64,000 bases of DNA from Desulfosediminicola flagellatus. Its GTDB lineage: Bacteria; Desulfobacterota; Desulfobulbia; Desulfobulbales; Desulfocapsaceae. Of the stretch, positions 35,871-45,895 are shown in pieces; positions within the stretch are counted from its first letter, which is position 1, and each line of letters begins with the position of its first letter. The notes beneath the pieces are model-generated. The model did not search any database. It worked only from the letters and a program-made list of their open reading frames with translations, and was not told the origin of the DNA. Location: assembly GCF_005116655.2 (NCBI RefSeq), contig NZ_CP050698.1, positions 946,001 through 1,010,000 of the forward strand. The letters run 5' to 3'. Position numbers and translations under genes: made by a program.

Positions 35871-36769
35871 TGGAGTCTATTAAAGATATCGAGAGCATCC
35901 ATCAATCTGTTCTTCTTGCAGAGGTAATGGAGTATTTGAACCCTCAGCCCGGTGGCGTCTATATGGATGGGACGATGGGGCTGGGAGGGCATACACAGGC
36001 AATTTTGAGGGCCTGTGAACCCGACGGTCGGGTCATTGGTTTTGAATGGGATGAGAATGCCATTAAGCGCAGTCGGCAACGTCTTGCTGAGCATGGTGAC
36101 AGGCTGACAATAGTTCGCAGGAACTTTGCTGAGATTGCTGAGGGGCTGGACGAGATCGGTGTCGCCTCGCTTGACGGCCTGCTGATAGATATAGGGCTTT
36201 CATCATTGCAGCTTGATATGGGTGAGCGTGGTTTTAGTTTTCAGCGTGATGAACCGCTTGATATGCGTATGGACAGTCGCCGCAAGGTTACTGCTGCCTC
36301 TATAATTGCTTCCGGTTCAACCGATGAACTGGCAGATATTTTTTATTATTACGGCGAGGAACGGCAGGCGCGGCGCATAGCATCAGAAATTGTAGAACAC
36401 CGAAAGACTGAAAAAATTGAAACGTCTAAGCAACTTGCGTCAGTGGTTGCGAGAGCGGTGCCGAAACGATTCCATCCGAAACGAATACATGTTGCAACGA
36501 AGATCTTTCAGGCTCTTCGTATTGCGGTTAACACCGAGCTCGAAAATCTGGCGGCAATTCTTGATACAGCAGCTGATTATCTCAAGCCCGGTGCCAGATT
36601 TTGCGTGATATCGTTTCATTCCCTCGAAGACCGGATGGTGAAGAGAAAATTTCGCGCTAATGAAGATTTTGAAGTGATAACGGCCAGGCCGGTAATGGCT
36701 GGTGAGGAAGAAGTTTCGATAAATCCACGATCCAGAAGTGCACGACTGAGAGTGGCACAAAAGAAGTAA
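35870..36769 (+). CDS. rsmH: 16S rRNA m4C1402 methyltransferase RsmH (MraW)
   Basis: A 299-residue methyltransferase. HQSVLLAEVMEYLNPQPGG, DGTMGLGGHTQAIL (SAM site), GLLIDIGLSSLQLDMGERGF and RDEPLDMRMD, plus RFCVISFHSLEDRMVKRKF, are all family signatures. It methylates C1402 of 16S rRNA. The ATG overlaps the mraZ stop (TAATG), so the two are translationally coupled. Confidence 0.97.
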   Translation: MESIKDIESIHQSVLLAEVMEYLNPQPGGVYMDGTMGLGGHTQAILRACEPDGRVIGFEWDENAIKRSRQRLAEHGDRLTIVRRNFAEIAEGLDEIGVASLDGLLIDIGLSSLQLDMGERGFSFQRDEPLDMRMDSRRKVTAASIIASGSTDELADIFYYYGEERQARRIASEIVEHRKTEKIETSKQLASVVARAVPKRFHPKRIHVATKIFQALRIAVNTELENLAAILDTAADYLKPGARFCVISFHSLEDRMVKRKFRANEDFEVITARPVMAGEEEVSINPRSRSARLRVAQKK

Positions 36770-36792
36770 ACTGAAAACTCAGGAGGAACGAG

Positions 36793-37215
36793 ATGAAATA
36801 TATACAATCAGCGAACTCGTATACGTGCCCAATTAATAATGCAGGGATCCGCAGGCCACGCCGTCGAAGAGCTTCTCTGCCATTTCCTGGCGGTGTCGCA
36901 TTCTGGAAGATTATGGGACGAATTTCTCTGGTAGTCTTTGCAGTAACAATTTCCCTGAATATGGTTTTAGGCCTTTATCAGGGACATCTTGAATCAGAAA
37001 TTCAAAAGGTGGCTGCGTATCAGTCTGAATTGGTAGATGAAAGAGTCAGATTACGTATAAAAAAAGTTGAGTTGCGTTCAAAAGACGCCATTAAGGATGC
37101 AGCAGGGAAAAATCTGTCACTTTTTGCACCTGGTAGTAACCAGCACTTTAAGTATGACAGTAATCTTGGCAGGTTTGTAACGGTTAAGAAGGACCACAAT
37201 GTGGCCAGTTTATAG
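36793..37215 (+). CDS. ftsL: Cell division protein FtsL (septum-forming small membrane protein)
   Basis: A 140-residue bitopic protein. A basic cytoplasmic part (RRPRRRRASLPFPGG) precedes one membrane helix (RISLVVFAVTISLNMVLGL, about 43-62). The periplasmic segment is heptad-rich (LESEIQKVAAYQSELVDERV), as needed to pair with FtsB/DivIC. The position between rsmH and ftsI is the standard ftsL position, and low sequence conservation is normal for it. GGAGGAACGAG precedes the ATG. In the divisome, FtsL activates FtsWI, which makes its retention here notable. Confidence 0.82.
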   Translation: MKYIQSANSYTCPINNAGIRRPRRRRASLPFPGGVAFWKIMGRISLVVFAVTISLNMVLGLYQGHLESEIQKVAAYQSELVDERVRLRIKKVELRSKDAIKDAAGKNLSLFAPGSNQHFKYDSNLGRFVTVKKDHNVASL

Positions 37216-37223
37216 TTGGTGAG

Positions 37224-39116
37224 ATGTCGAGAAGAACCGGTCTAAGAAAGAGGCAGAAAAAAAAAGGTGGACTGGGGGGATTTCTCGTTCTGATCCTTGT
37301 TGGTGGAGTGCTGGGGGGATGGCAGTTAGTGGGTGATGTTACGCCGATAATGCTCGTTCGTCAGATTATTGCGACTGATTCCTCACTTTCTGGTGGGGAT
37401 GAAATTGTACGAGGCACCCTTTACGACCGTAATTACAAGGAAGTTGCCGTCTCGATGGAGAGAGTGTCGGTTTTTGCACGATCCCGTGAGCTGCAGGCTG
37501 TCGATGAAACGGTTGACAGTCTTGCTACGGTTCTAGGTGTTAAAGCCGAAGCTATTCATAAAATGCTGCTGGCCGGAGAGTCAAGAATATGGCTGGGAAG
37601 GAATATTAGTCAGGAGCAGGAAGAAGAGATTAAAGCACTGAACCTTGACGGAATTTATCTTCATAGAGAACATTCCCGGTATTATCCGCAACAACTTGTG
37701 GCTGCGCATCTTGTCGGTTTCGTGCAGGATGATAGTGGTCTAACCGGGGTAGAGTTCTATTACGACAAGCTTGTCCAGAAGATGCTGACAGAGGAGCAGG
37801 AAGGTCAACGCTGGAGAAGTTCAGGTCAGCATGTATTACTTACGCTGGATCTGAAAATACAACATATTCTCGAAGACCTTGTGGAAACAATTGTTGCAGA
37901 CCGACCTGACGTTAAGGTTGGTGCATACGCAATGGATGCTGGCACCGGAGCCGTAATCGCTTCAGTCCAGTTTCCATCATTTAACCCGAACACGTATCGT
38001 AAATATTCCCAGGAACTTTTGGAGAACATGCTTGTGCAGCCCATGTTGCTGCCACCCACATTCAGAGGTTTGCTACGGGATAGTGCATTTATCCAGTATC
38101 AGTTCGAAAACCGGGGGTATATCCAGCCATGGTCGATAGGTGTTGAAAAGGTGAATCTCGGCAGTCAGTTAAGGCTCTGGGAGAATTCGGGTCTGAAAAG
38201 TGGGGCGCCGCAGGATTTTGGTAATAATGATGGAAGCCTTGAGTTACCATCAGGATTTTACATTGTTGAAAGGACGAAAGGACCAGATTTTGCGACCGTT
38301 CCGGAAACGGCATCCCCTTTAGCTCTGTTGACTAGTTTAAGTTCTCTTGTAAATGGTGGAAAAAAGATACGCCCATATGTTGCACAGGCGGTAATCGACG
38401 CAGAAAGTTGGGACGAGTTTCAACTGCATAATGAAAAAAATGATTTTTCAGCTGAGACAGTGGTCTCAACTGAGGTTTCAAATGAGATTTCAAGACTGCT
38501 GGTAGCTTCAGGAAAAAAAGATGACTTTGGAGGCGTGACCTTAAAAGACAGTATTCACGTGAGCACCAGTAGCACTGATGGTTTTGGTTATCGAAACAAC
38601 GAAGTGTACTTTTCGGCGGTTCCTGCCCATAAGGCGGGATTATCGTTGCTGGTAACCATACAGGGCGGTACCAGAAGTGTAAGGACCAAACAGTATAAGA
38701 AAACAGCAGACCCCGGCGAAGTAATTGCTGCAGCACTTCCTCGATTGACAGTCTTGCAGCAGGTTGGCAAATCCATCGCAGTAGTTGCTGAGCCTGAAGA
38801 TGGAGAAAATGTAAATTACCCAGTCGAACTCGATAAATTGCGTCAGGCTGTAAAGGAATCTCTGGAAGAAAATCTTGCAGGCACGACGGCAGAACCCGGA
38901 GAGATGCCATCACTGGTTGGTTTGAGTCTTAGGAAGAGTTTGCGGTTGTTGCAGGATAAGCAATGTCAGTTAAGAATCTTCGGGACAGGCAGGGTGGTTG
39001 AGCAGACGCCTGCTGCTGGTACATCACTGCAGGGGATTGAGGAATGTGTGATTCGATTACAGCGTCAGGATGATGTGAGTCTTGAGACTTTGGAAGAAAA
39101 ACTGTCGGATAAATAA
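37224..39116 (+). CDS. ftsI: FtsI/PBP3-like protein with all transpeptidase motifs lost, PASTA C-terminus
   Basis: A 630-residue protein in the ftsI position. It has a membrane anchor (about 17-37), the PBP dimer/pedestal domain (IVRGTLYDRNYKEVAVSMER; YYPQQLVAAHLVGFVQDDSG) and a transpeptidase-like fold (GAYAMDAGTGAVIASVQFPS; ASPLALLTSLSSLVNGGKKI). A PASTA domain follows (about 558-612). Where active FtsI has P-G-S-T-F-K, this has PPTFR (277-281), so serine and lysine are gone. The segment holding SxN is shortened, and the KTG site reads STS (447-449). The frame has no stop and overlaps murE as TAATG. It is probably a structural pseudoenzyme of the divisome. Confidence 0.85.
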   Translation: MSRRTGLRKRQKKKGGLGGFLVLILVGGVLGGWQLVGDVTPIMLVRQIIATDSSLSGGDEIVRGTLYDRNYKEVAVSMERVSVFARSRELQAVDETVDSLATVLGVKAEAIHKMLLAGESRIWLGRNISQEQEEEIKALNLDGIYLHREHSRYYPQQLVAAHLVGFVQDDSGLTGVEFYYDKLVQKMLTEEQEGQRWRSSGQHVLLTLDLKIQHILEDLVETIVADRPDVKVGAYAMDAGTGAVIASVQFPSFNPNTYRKYSQELLENMLVQPMLLPPTFRGLLRDSAFIQYQFENRGYIQPWSIGVEKVNLGSQLRLWENSGLKSGAPQDFGNNDGSLELPSGFYIVERTKGPDFATVPETASPLALLTSLSSLVNGGKKIRPYVAQAVIDAESWDEFQLHNEKNDFSAETVVSTEVSNEISRLLVASGKKDDFGGVTLKDSIHVSTSSTDGFGYRNNEVYFSAVPAHKAGLSLLVTIQGGTRSVRTKQYKKTADPGEVIAAALPRLTVLQQVGKSIAVVAEPEDGENVNYPVELDKLRQAVKESLEENLAGTTAEPGEMPSLVGLSLRKSLRLLQDKQCQLRIFGTGRVVEQTPAAGTSLQGIEECVIRLQRQDDVSLETLEEKLSDK

Positions 39117-42100
39117 TGACCACAGCTGATACAAACAAAAACAAACACCAGCCTCCGGGCATGGGCGAGTCACTGGCAACTCTTCTTGAGGGTGTCGATT
39201 ACACGCACGTCACTAGAGGTGGTGACGGTAATGTTGATGTGAAGATATCATCTGTTACCAATGACTCCCGGTCTACTCTGGCCGGAGCAGTCTTTTTTGC
39301 TGTGAGTGGGTATGCTGCTGATGGTCACGTTTATATAGAAGATGCAATGCGGTTGGGCTGTGCTGCTATCGTCGTCAACCGCAACAGTCAATGGGTAGGA
39401 ATACCCGGTTGGCAGGGGTGTGTGGTTGAAGTTGATGACAGTCGGGTGGCCTACGCAGTTGCCGCTGAGAATTATTTTGGGCGTCCTGCTGATTCCTTAA
39501 AGCTCGTCGCAATTACGGGAACAAACGGCAAGACGACCATTACATATCTGCTTGAGGATGTCTTTGAAGGGCTCGGCTATCGTGCAGGTGTTATCGGAAC
39601 CGTGAACTACAGATACAATAATGGTGTGGAAAAAATTATCCATCCATCGCCATTTACAACACCTGAGCCGATGCAGCTTCAGAAGTTGCTGTTTGAAATG
39701 GCAGAATCCGGAGTGGAGTATGTTGTCATGGAAGTGTCGTCGCATGCTCTTGATCAGCGACGCATAGGAAATATCCGCTTTGATGTGGCAGCATTTACAA
39801 ATCTTTCAAGAGATCACCTTGATTATCACCACACTATGGAAGAGTATTTTCAGACAAAGGCAATCTTGTTTGAAAACCATCTTAAACCTGACGCAAAGGC
39901 TGTTATTTCTACTCCTCAACATCAGGATGATGGTGACTGGTCTGCCATGATGCGGGAAGCGTGCACGAGTAACTCTGTGGCGACATTATCATGCGGACTG
40001 CAGGTTGATGCTGATATACGGATAGACGGTTATGCCTCGACGTTAACCGAGACAGTTTTGAATATGTCAATTGCCGGACAAAGCTTCTCACTTACAACTC
40101 CCCTGGTAGGGCACTACAATGTCGATAATCTGGTTACAGCGTTAACACTTACTCAAGCACTTGGCCTGGATGTAAAGGATGCCATAGTGCCTCTTGCATC
40201 GTCAAAGGGGGCACCGGGACGCTTAGAGCGTGTTGAGATTGATGATCTGACTAATTTCCAGCGACCTGTAGTTTTTGTGGATTATGCCCATACTCCGGAT
40301 GCACTGAAGCAGGTTTTGAAGACGGTATCAGCATTGCCGCATCGTGATCTCTTTTGTGTCTTTGGCTGTGGTGGTGACAGAGATTCCGGTAAACGTGCAG
40401 TGATGGGAGCAATTGCTGGAGAATACGCAGATGTTGCGATCATAACTGATGACAATCCGCGGACTGAGCAGCCCGAAGGCATTTTAAAGCAGATAGTCTC
40501 AGGTATTGATAATTCAGGCCTCGCCAACAAATCTGATAATTGGCTTGCAGAGCGAGGTACCGGCGAGCAAGGCTATGTCGTTATTGGTAATCGAAAAGAT
40601 GCTATCGAGCGCGCAGTTAAGGCCGCTGGTCCTGATGATATTGTTCTGATTGCCGGTAAAGGGCATGAGAAGTATCAACTGGGAATTAACGGGAAGAGAT
40701 TTTTTGACGATGTACTTGAAGCTCAGACATCTTTGATGTGTTGGAATCTTGAGTCACTGGCCCTGGCAACCTCAGGAAAAATTCGTAGACAAAGTGAGCC
40801 GTCAGCTAAGCTGGGTAATATTTCAACAGACAGCAGAACGATCAGTACTGGTGATATCTTTGTGGCCCTTGTGGGCGAGAAGTTTGATGCCCATGACTTT
40901 CTGGTGCAGGTTGAAAAAAAAGGTGCAGGTTGTCTTATTATCCAATCCGGAACAGAAGATAAAAATATCCCTGAACGTGTTGCCTTAATCGAAGTTGAAG
41001 ATACCCTGCAGGCACTTGCTGATCTTGCGCGATTCAGAAGGCGGTTAATTAAAGGTGTGAGTGATCAGGTTGTAGTGGGGATTACCGGTAGTTGCGGTAA
41101 GACGACCGTCAAGGAAATGACAGCTTCAATTTTCAGAAGGGTATGGCCTGAGGGGCCTGATAATCCTGAAAAATGCGTCTTATTTACACAGGGTAATTTA
41201 AATAATCTTATTGGCTTACCTCTTTCGTTATTTCCGCTTACTCCGCGCCACAGAGCCGCAGTATTAGAAATGGGAATGAACTGCCCTGGTGAAATCCGTA
41301 TTATGGCGCGGGCAGCTGAGCCTGCTATTTGCTGTATTACCAACGTGCATGGCGTTCACCTTGAAGGGTTGCATACTATCGAAGGTGTTGCTTCAGCAAA
41401 AGAAGAACTTTTTGCGGAGGCTGGTCCTGCTTCTGTGCTGGTAATAAATCTCGATGACGAGAATATTCGCAAGATGGCACCGAAATATTCGCAGGCAAAA
41501 GTACGCTTTTCAGCACAACTTGATGAGCGACCTGAAGAAGCTGATGTGTATGTTTCAGACATTCAGGCCGGTAACGCTGATGGTATCTCTTTCAAATTAC
41601 ATATCAGCGATCAGGTGGCTGATGTTCAATTGCATACAGTCGGTCTTCATAATGTGGCAAATAGTGTTGCAGCCGCGGCGATTGCTACTGCAGCAGGGGC
41701 GACAATCAGCGAAATCACTGCAGGCCTTGCGGATTTTCGTCCGGCAGACAGAAGAATGGTGCAGTTGAAGACAGATCGGGGGCTTGGAGTTTTAAATGAC
41801 ACGTACAATGCCAACCCGGCTTCAATGGCTGCAGGGCTCAATACGCTGGTGCAGATGGGTACAGGTAAGTCAGCGGCCCTTTTAGGCGACATGCTTGAAC
41901 TTGGCGAAAGTTCTGTTGAGTCGCATCTCCAAATTGGCAGATTAGCTGCCGAACTTGGTGTGAGCTATCTGGGTGCAGTCGGAAAATTTAAAAAAGAAAT
42001 TCTTGATGGGGCTCTCAGTGGAGGAATGTCACCTGAGTATGTCAGGACTTTTGAAAGTAAAGACAACGCCGCGGAATGGATTGAAAAGCTGGAAGAGGAG

Positions 42101-42193
42101 GGGCGGATTGGCAGTGGAGATTGGCTGTTGATCAAAGCTTCACGGGGTTTGCAGATGGAGACAATCGTTGCGAGACTGACAGGAAAGACTTGA
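39116..42193 (+). CDS. murEF: MurE-MurF fusion: tripeptide and pentapeptide-adding Mur ligase
   Basis: A 1025-residue fusion. The MurE half (about 1-505) has SRSTLAGAVFFAVSG-type binding, ATP loop AITGTNGKTTITYLLED, and DDNPRTEQP, whose DNPR marks meso-diaminopimelate specificity. The MurF half (about 520-1025) has GNISTDSRTISTGDIFVAL, ATP loop GITGSCGKTTVKEM, FTQGNLNNLIGLPLS and VLNDTYNANPASM. It adds meso-DAP and then D-Ala-D-Ala to the UDP-MurNAc peptide. No stop or start separates the halves. Fusion is uncommon but known. It is overlapped with ftsI and followed 80 bases later by mraY. Confidence 0.97.
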   Translation: MTTADTNKNKHQPPGMGESLATLLEGVDYTHVTRGGDGNVDVKISSVTNDSRSTLAGAVFFAVSGYAADGHVYIEDAMRLGCAAIVVNRNSQWVGIPGWQGCVVEVDDSRVAYAVAAENYFGRPADSLKLVAITGTNGKTTITYLLEDVFEGLGYRAGVIGTVNYRYNNGVEKIIHPSPFTTPEPMQLQKLLFEMAESGVEYVVMEVSSHALDQRRIGNIRFDVAAFTNLSRDHLDYHHTMEEYFQTKAILFENHLKPDAKAVISTPQHQDDGDWSAMMREACTSNSVATLSCGLQVDADIRIDGYASTLTETVLNMSIAGQSFSLTTPLVGHYNVDNLVTALTLTQALGLDVKDAIVPLASSKGAPGRLERVEIDDLTNFQRPVVFVDYAHTPDALKQVLKTVSALPHRDLFCVFGCGGDRDSGKRAVMGAIAGEYADVAIITDDNPRTEQPEGILKQIVSGIDNSGLANKSDNWLAERGTGEQGYVVIGNRKDAIERAVKAAGPDDIVLIAGKGHEKYQLGINGKRFFDDVLEAQTSLMCWNLESLALATSGKIRRQSEPSAKLGNISTDSRTISTGDIFVALVGEKFDAHDFLVQVEKKGAGCLIIQSGTEDKNIPERVALIEVEDTLQALADLARFRRRLIKGVSDQVVVGITGSCGKTTVKEMTASIFRRVWPEGPDNPEKCVLFTQGNLNNLIGLPLSLFPLTPRHRAAVLEMGMNCPGEIRIMARAAEPAICCITNVHGVHLEGLHTIEGVASAKEELFAEAGPASVLVINLDDENIRKMAPKYSQAKVRFSAQLDERPEEADVYVSDIQAGNADGISFKLHISDQVADVQLHTVGLHNVANSVAAAAIATAAGATISEITAGLADFRPADRRMVQLKTDRGLGVLNDTYNANPASMAAGLNTLVQMGTGKSAALLGDMLELGESSVESHLQIGRLAAELGVSYLGAVGKFKKEILDGALSGGMSPEYVRTFESKDNAAEWIEKLEEEGRIGSGDWLLIKASRGLQMETIVARLTGKT

Positions 42194-42272
42194 GGAATGG
42201 CGCAAGGCAAGGTAGAAAGCCACCACAATAATGTCCTATTAAACCCGCAACAAGATTACCTGGAAATATTAC

Positions 42273-43352
42273 ATGCTGTATCACTTACTTTATCCACTGC
42301 ACACATCATTTAGCGGTTTCAATGTGTTCCGCTACATTACTCTTCGCTCCATTGGCGGAGCGGTAACCGCGTTTTTAATACTCCTCGTTTTTGGGCCGAT
42401 GTTCATCCGGGCTATAAAGCGAAGACAGATTGGCCAGGTTGTACGTGATGATGGTCCTGAGACCCATCTGAAGAAGCAGGGCGTGCCAACAATGGGTGGC
42501 TTACTGATACTCTGTTCGATAACCATATCTACGTTGTTATGGGCAAGGCTCGATAATCCGTTGGTATGGTTGATGTTATTTGTCACGCTGTTTTTCGGAA
42601 TGATAGGAGCCTACGACGACTATCAGAAGGTAAGTAAGAAGACCACTGCAGGGTTGAGTGCAAGAGGTAAACTCATTCTTCAGATCTTAGGCGCTATGAC
42701 TGTCGGTATTTTTATCCTGGTACATCCAGGGTACGATGGCCAGCTTAGCCTGCCGTTTTTGAAAAATGTTCAACCTGATCTTGGGTGGTTTTATATAGTT
42801 TTTGCTGTGATTGTCATTGTCGGGTCATCGAATGCGGTAAACCTCACTGATGGACTTGACGGATTGGCAGTTGGCCCGACGGTTGTTTCGGCAGCAGTGT
42901 ATCTGGTCTTCTGCTATCTCGCGGGTCATGTGGTATTGGCTGAATATCTGCAGATTCCGTATGTAAAAGGAAGTGGTGAACTGGCAGTATTTTGCGGGGC
43001 TATTTTCGGTGGATGTCTGGGATTTCTATGGTTCAATGCGTATCCCGCCCAGATTTTTATGGGAGATACCGGTTCGCTTGCTTTGGGGGGCGCGCTCGGG
43101 GCCATTGCCATTATCATTAAACAGGAATTTCTGCTGGCGATAGTCGGCGGTATATTCGTGATGGAAGCGCTATCAGTGATTATGCAGGTTGGCTATTTCA
43201 AAATGACCAACGGAAAGCGAATATTTCTCATGGCACCTTTTCATCACCATTTTGAGAAAAAAGGCTGGCATGAACCCAAGGTTGTTGTCAGGTTCTGGAT
43301 CGTTTCAATTATTCTCGGCCTTTTTGCCATAGCAACATTAAAACTACGTTGA
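42273..43352 (+). CDS. mraY: Phospho-N-acetylmuramoyl-pentapeptide transferase MraY
   Basis: A 359-residue integral membrane enzyme with about ten helices. It transfers phospho-MurNAc-pentapeptide to undecaprenyl phosphate, making lipid I. Signatures are [31 protein letters not shown] (D-D motif), [33 protein letters not shown] and [13 protein letters not shown]. The stop overlaps the murD start (TGATG). Confidence 0.97.
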   Translation: MLYHLLYPLHTSFSGFNVFRYITLRSIGGAVTAFLILLVFGPMFIRAIKRRQIGQVVRDDGPETHLKKQGVPTMGGLLILCSITISTLLWARLDNPLVWLMLFVTLFFGMIGAYDDYQKVSKKTTAGLSARGKLILQILGAMTVGIFILVHPGYDGQLSLPFLKNVQPDLGWFYIVFAVIVIVGSSNAVNLTDGLDGLAVGPTVVSAAVYLVFCYLAGHVVLAEYLQIPYVKGSGELAVFCGAIFGGCLGFLWFNAYPAQIFMGDTGSLALGGALGAIAIIIKQEFLLAIVGGIFVMEALSVIMQVGYFKMTNGKRIFLMAPFHHHFEKKGWHEPKVVVRFWIVSIILGLFAIATLKLR

Positions 43353-44743
43353 TGCAAGCTCATAAAACAATCCATAAAGGCATGTGTGTGGCGGTCATGG
43401 GACTGGGGATTACCGGTCAGGCCGCTGTGCGTTTTTGTCTGGACTGTGGTGCAGATGTGCGAGTGTCTGATAGTCGTGATCCCGAGAGATTTGAGCGTGA
43501 GGCAGCCGATTTTTTACGTGAGAACAGTGTCCTGTGGGAAGCCGGCGGTCACACTTTTGATTTTTTACGATTAGCGGACCTTGTTATTATAAGCCCTGGA
43601 ATTCCCGAGGAGCATGAGGTTGTATCTCAACTTCGCGAAAGTGGGATAGAGGTCGTCGGAGAATTGGCAGTTGCTGCTCCTCTTCTGGATATGCCTGTAG
43701 TGGCTGTAACCGGTACAAATGGCAAAACAACGGTTACCTCCCTCATTGGTGAAATTTGCAAAACAGCTGGAAAGAAGGTTTTTGTCGGGGGAAATATTGG
43801 CACACCACTTTTTGATTATCTACGACAAGAAAAAAAGGCGGATGTAGCTATTCTTGAAGTCTCCAGTTTCCAGTTGATGATGGCTGGCGGGTTTGCACCT
43901 GATGTCAGCGTATTACTGAATATCACTCCTGACCACATTGACCGCCATAAAAATCTTGATGGATACGCTGCTGCAAAAATGCTGATCTTCAGCAACCAGA
44001 CAGCTGAACATGTTGCGGTGGTTTGCAACGATGATCCAGAATGCATGAAACGGATTGAGTCAGTTAAGCCGGAAGTGCAGACGTTTGGAAAACGTCCGGG
44101 AAGTCTTGCGAAAATTGAGGGCTTACGGGTTACAGTTACGCGTAATAGTTCGCAGAGCACATATGATTTCAGCGGAACTTCCCTTGCAACCTCTATAGGT
44201 GTGTTAAACGGTGCTGCAGCAATTCTGGCATGTGAGAGATTAGGAATTACCCAGGAAAACATCCAGCGGGGAATAACTGCATTTCAGCCTCCGCCACATC
44301 GGATGCAGGTTGTGGGTGACCTCGACGGCGTCACCTATATAAACGATTCTAAGGCGACCAATACCGGCGCGGTGATTGCGGCTCTTGAACATCTGAACGG
44401 TAAAACTGTCCTCATTGCAGGAGGCAGAGACAAGGGTGAAGATTACTCTCTGCTTACCGGTGCAGTAGGCGCGAAAGCAAGAGAGGTTATAGTTATCGGC
44501 GAAGCGGCTGAAGCTATACGCCAGTCGCTTGAAGGATCGATAGCTGTTAAATCAGCAGATTCGATGCAGGCTGCAGTACGTTTGGCCAAAAGCATTGCTC
44601 AGCCAGGTGATACGGTTCTTCTCTCACCCGCCTGTGCAAGCTTCGATATGTTCAAATCTTACGGCCATCGTGGTGAGGTGTTTACCTCTGCCGTGAAAGA
44701 GATGATTGCTGAAAATGAATCGTTAATACAGGGGCAGGGGTAA
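43352..44743 (+). CDS. murD: UDP-N-acetylmuramoyl-L-alanine:D-glutamate ligase MurD
   Basis: A 463-residue Mur ligase. The N-terminal domain starts VAVMGLGITGQAAVRF. The ATP loop is VVAVTGTNGKTTVTSLIG; LNITPDHIDRHKNLDGYAAAK and GVTYINDSKATNTGAVIAAL follow. It adds D-glutamate to UDP-MurNAc-L-Ala. I use ATG 43352, which overlaps the mraY stop, rather than TTG 43349. The stop overlaps the murG ATG as TAATG, leaving no room for ftsW, which normally sits here. Confidence 0.97.
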   Translation: MQAHKTIHKGMCVAVMGLGITGQAAVRFCLDCGADVRVSDSRDPERFEREAADFLRENSVLWEAGGHTFDFLRLADLVIISPGIPEEHEVVSQLRESGIEVVGELAVAAPLLDMPVVAVTGTNGKTTVTSLIGEICKTAGKKVFVGGNIGTPLFDYLRQEKKADVAILEVSSFQLMMAGGFAPDVSVLLNITPDHIDRHKNLDGYAAAKMLIFSNQTAEHVAVVCNDDPECMKRIESVKPEVQTFGKRPGSLAKIEGLRVTVTRNSSQSTYDFSGTSLATSIGVLNGAAAILACERLGITQENIQRGITAFQPPPHRMQVVGDLDGVTYINDSKATNTGAVIAALEHLNGKTVLIAGGRDKGEDYSLLTGAVGAKAREVIVIGEAAEAIRQSLEGSIAVKSADSMQAAVRLAKSIAQPGDTVLLSPACASFDMFKSYGHRGEVFTSAVKEMIAENESLIQGQG

Positions 44744-45891
44744 TGGCAGATAAAACGCGACCATTACGTCTGCTGATAACAGGCGGCGGAACCGGGGGAC
44801 ACTTGTTCCCTGCTGTAGCGTCAGCTCAGGCGCTGAAAAAACGCCAGCCGGAAAGTGATGTATTATTTATCGGTACCAGAAGGAAAATAGACACAACAAG
44901 TCTGGACAGTTATGGCTTTGCGAGCAGTTCTATTCATAGTCATGGCTTAAAAGGGAAGAACGTCATCGAGCTTATTAAGGCACTGACGATATTACCCTTT
45001 TCATTTTTCCAGGCGGTGACGAGAATACGTAAATTCAAACCTGATGTTGCCCTTGGAGTTGGTGGCTATGTGACCGGCCCGGTGATGCTGGCCGCAAAAG
45101 TTCTCGGTGTGCCGACGATTATTCACGAGCAGAATTCAATTCCCGGCATGGCGAATAGAAAACTCGGAGCCATTGTCGACAGGATTTGTGTTTCAATCCC
45201 TGGCAGTGAGACGTTTTTTCCGGATAGCAAAGTTGTAATGACTGGCAATCCGGTCAGGCAAAACATCCTGGAACTCGCAAAAATCGAGGTTGATCGAACG
45301 ACCGGGAAGCCGACGTTACTCGTTCTTGGAGGAAGTCAGGGAGCAAACGCTCTTAACAGAGCAGTGACTGAAGTTCTTTGCAGTGACCTATCTGGAAAAC
45401 TGGCAGAACTCTCCGTGATTCACCAGACGGGAAAGAACGATATAGACTGGGTTCGCGAAAAATATCGCGAGGCGGGAGTGGATGCAGAGGTTGAGCCATT
45501 TTTCCAGGATATGAAAAGTGTGTATGAAAAAGCGGATTTTCTTGTATCCAGAGCGGGGGCGACGACACTTACCGAACTTGCGGTATTAGGAAAACCTGCA
45601 GTTCTGATACCGTATCCCTTTGCTGCTGATAATCACCAGAAAAAGAATGCTGACTACTATGTTCAAGGTGGTGGTTCGCTACTGATTCCTGAAAATGAAT
45701 TAGATGGCCAGGTACTAACGAAAATTCTCACTGGTTTGGTTGAAGATAAAGAAAAGTTGAGGAGTATGGGGGATGCAATGAGAAAAATGGCAAACCCTGA
45801 TGCTGCGGAAAGAATCATCGATGTCTGCATCCAGGCTGCACACGGTCATGGCGGAATCGGTAGTAGAGAAGATTCCCGACAGGAGGGTTGA
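44743..45891 (+). CDS. murG: Lipid II-forming GlcNAc transferase MurG
   Basis: A 382-residue GT-B glycosyltransferase acting on the inner face of the membrane. [90 protein letters not shown] and [18 protein letters not shown] are standard MurG motifs. It turns lipid I into lipid II. It begins inside the murD stop and ends 5 bases before murC. Confidence 0.97.
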   Translation: MADKTRPLRLLITGGGTGGHLFPAVASAQALKKRQPESDVLFIGTRRKIDTTSLDSYGFASSSIHSHGLKGKNVIELIKALTILPFSFFQAVTRIRKFKPDVALGVGGYVTGPVMLAAKVLGVPTIIHEQNSIPGMANRKLGAIVDRICVSIPGSETFFPDSKVVMTGNPVRQNILELAKIEVDRTTGKPTLLVLGGSQGANALNRAVTEVLCSDLSGKLAELSVIHQTGKNDIDWVREKYREAGVDAEVEPFFQDMKSVYEKADFLVSRAGATTLTELAVLGKPAVLIPYPFAADNHQKKNADYYVQGGGSLLIPENELDGQVLTKILTGLVEDKEKLRSMGDAMRKMANPDAAERIIDVCIQAAHGHGGIGSREDSRQEG

Positions 45892-45895
45892 GCAG

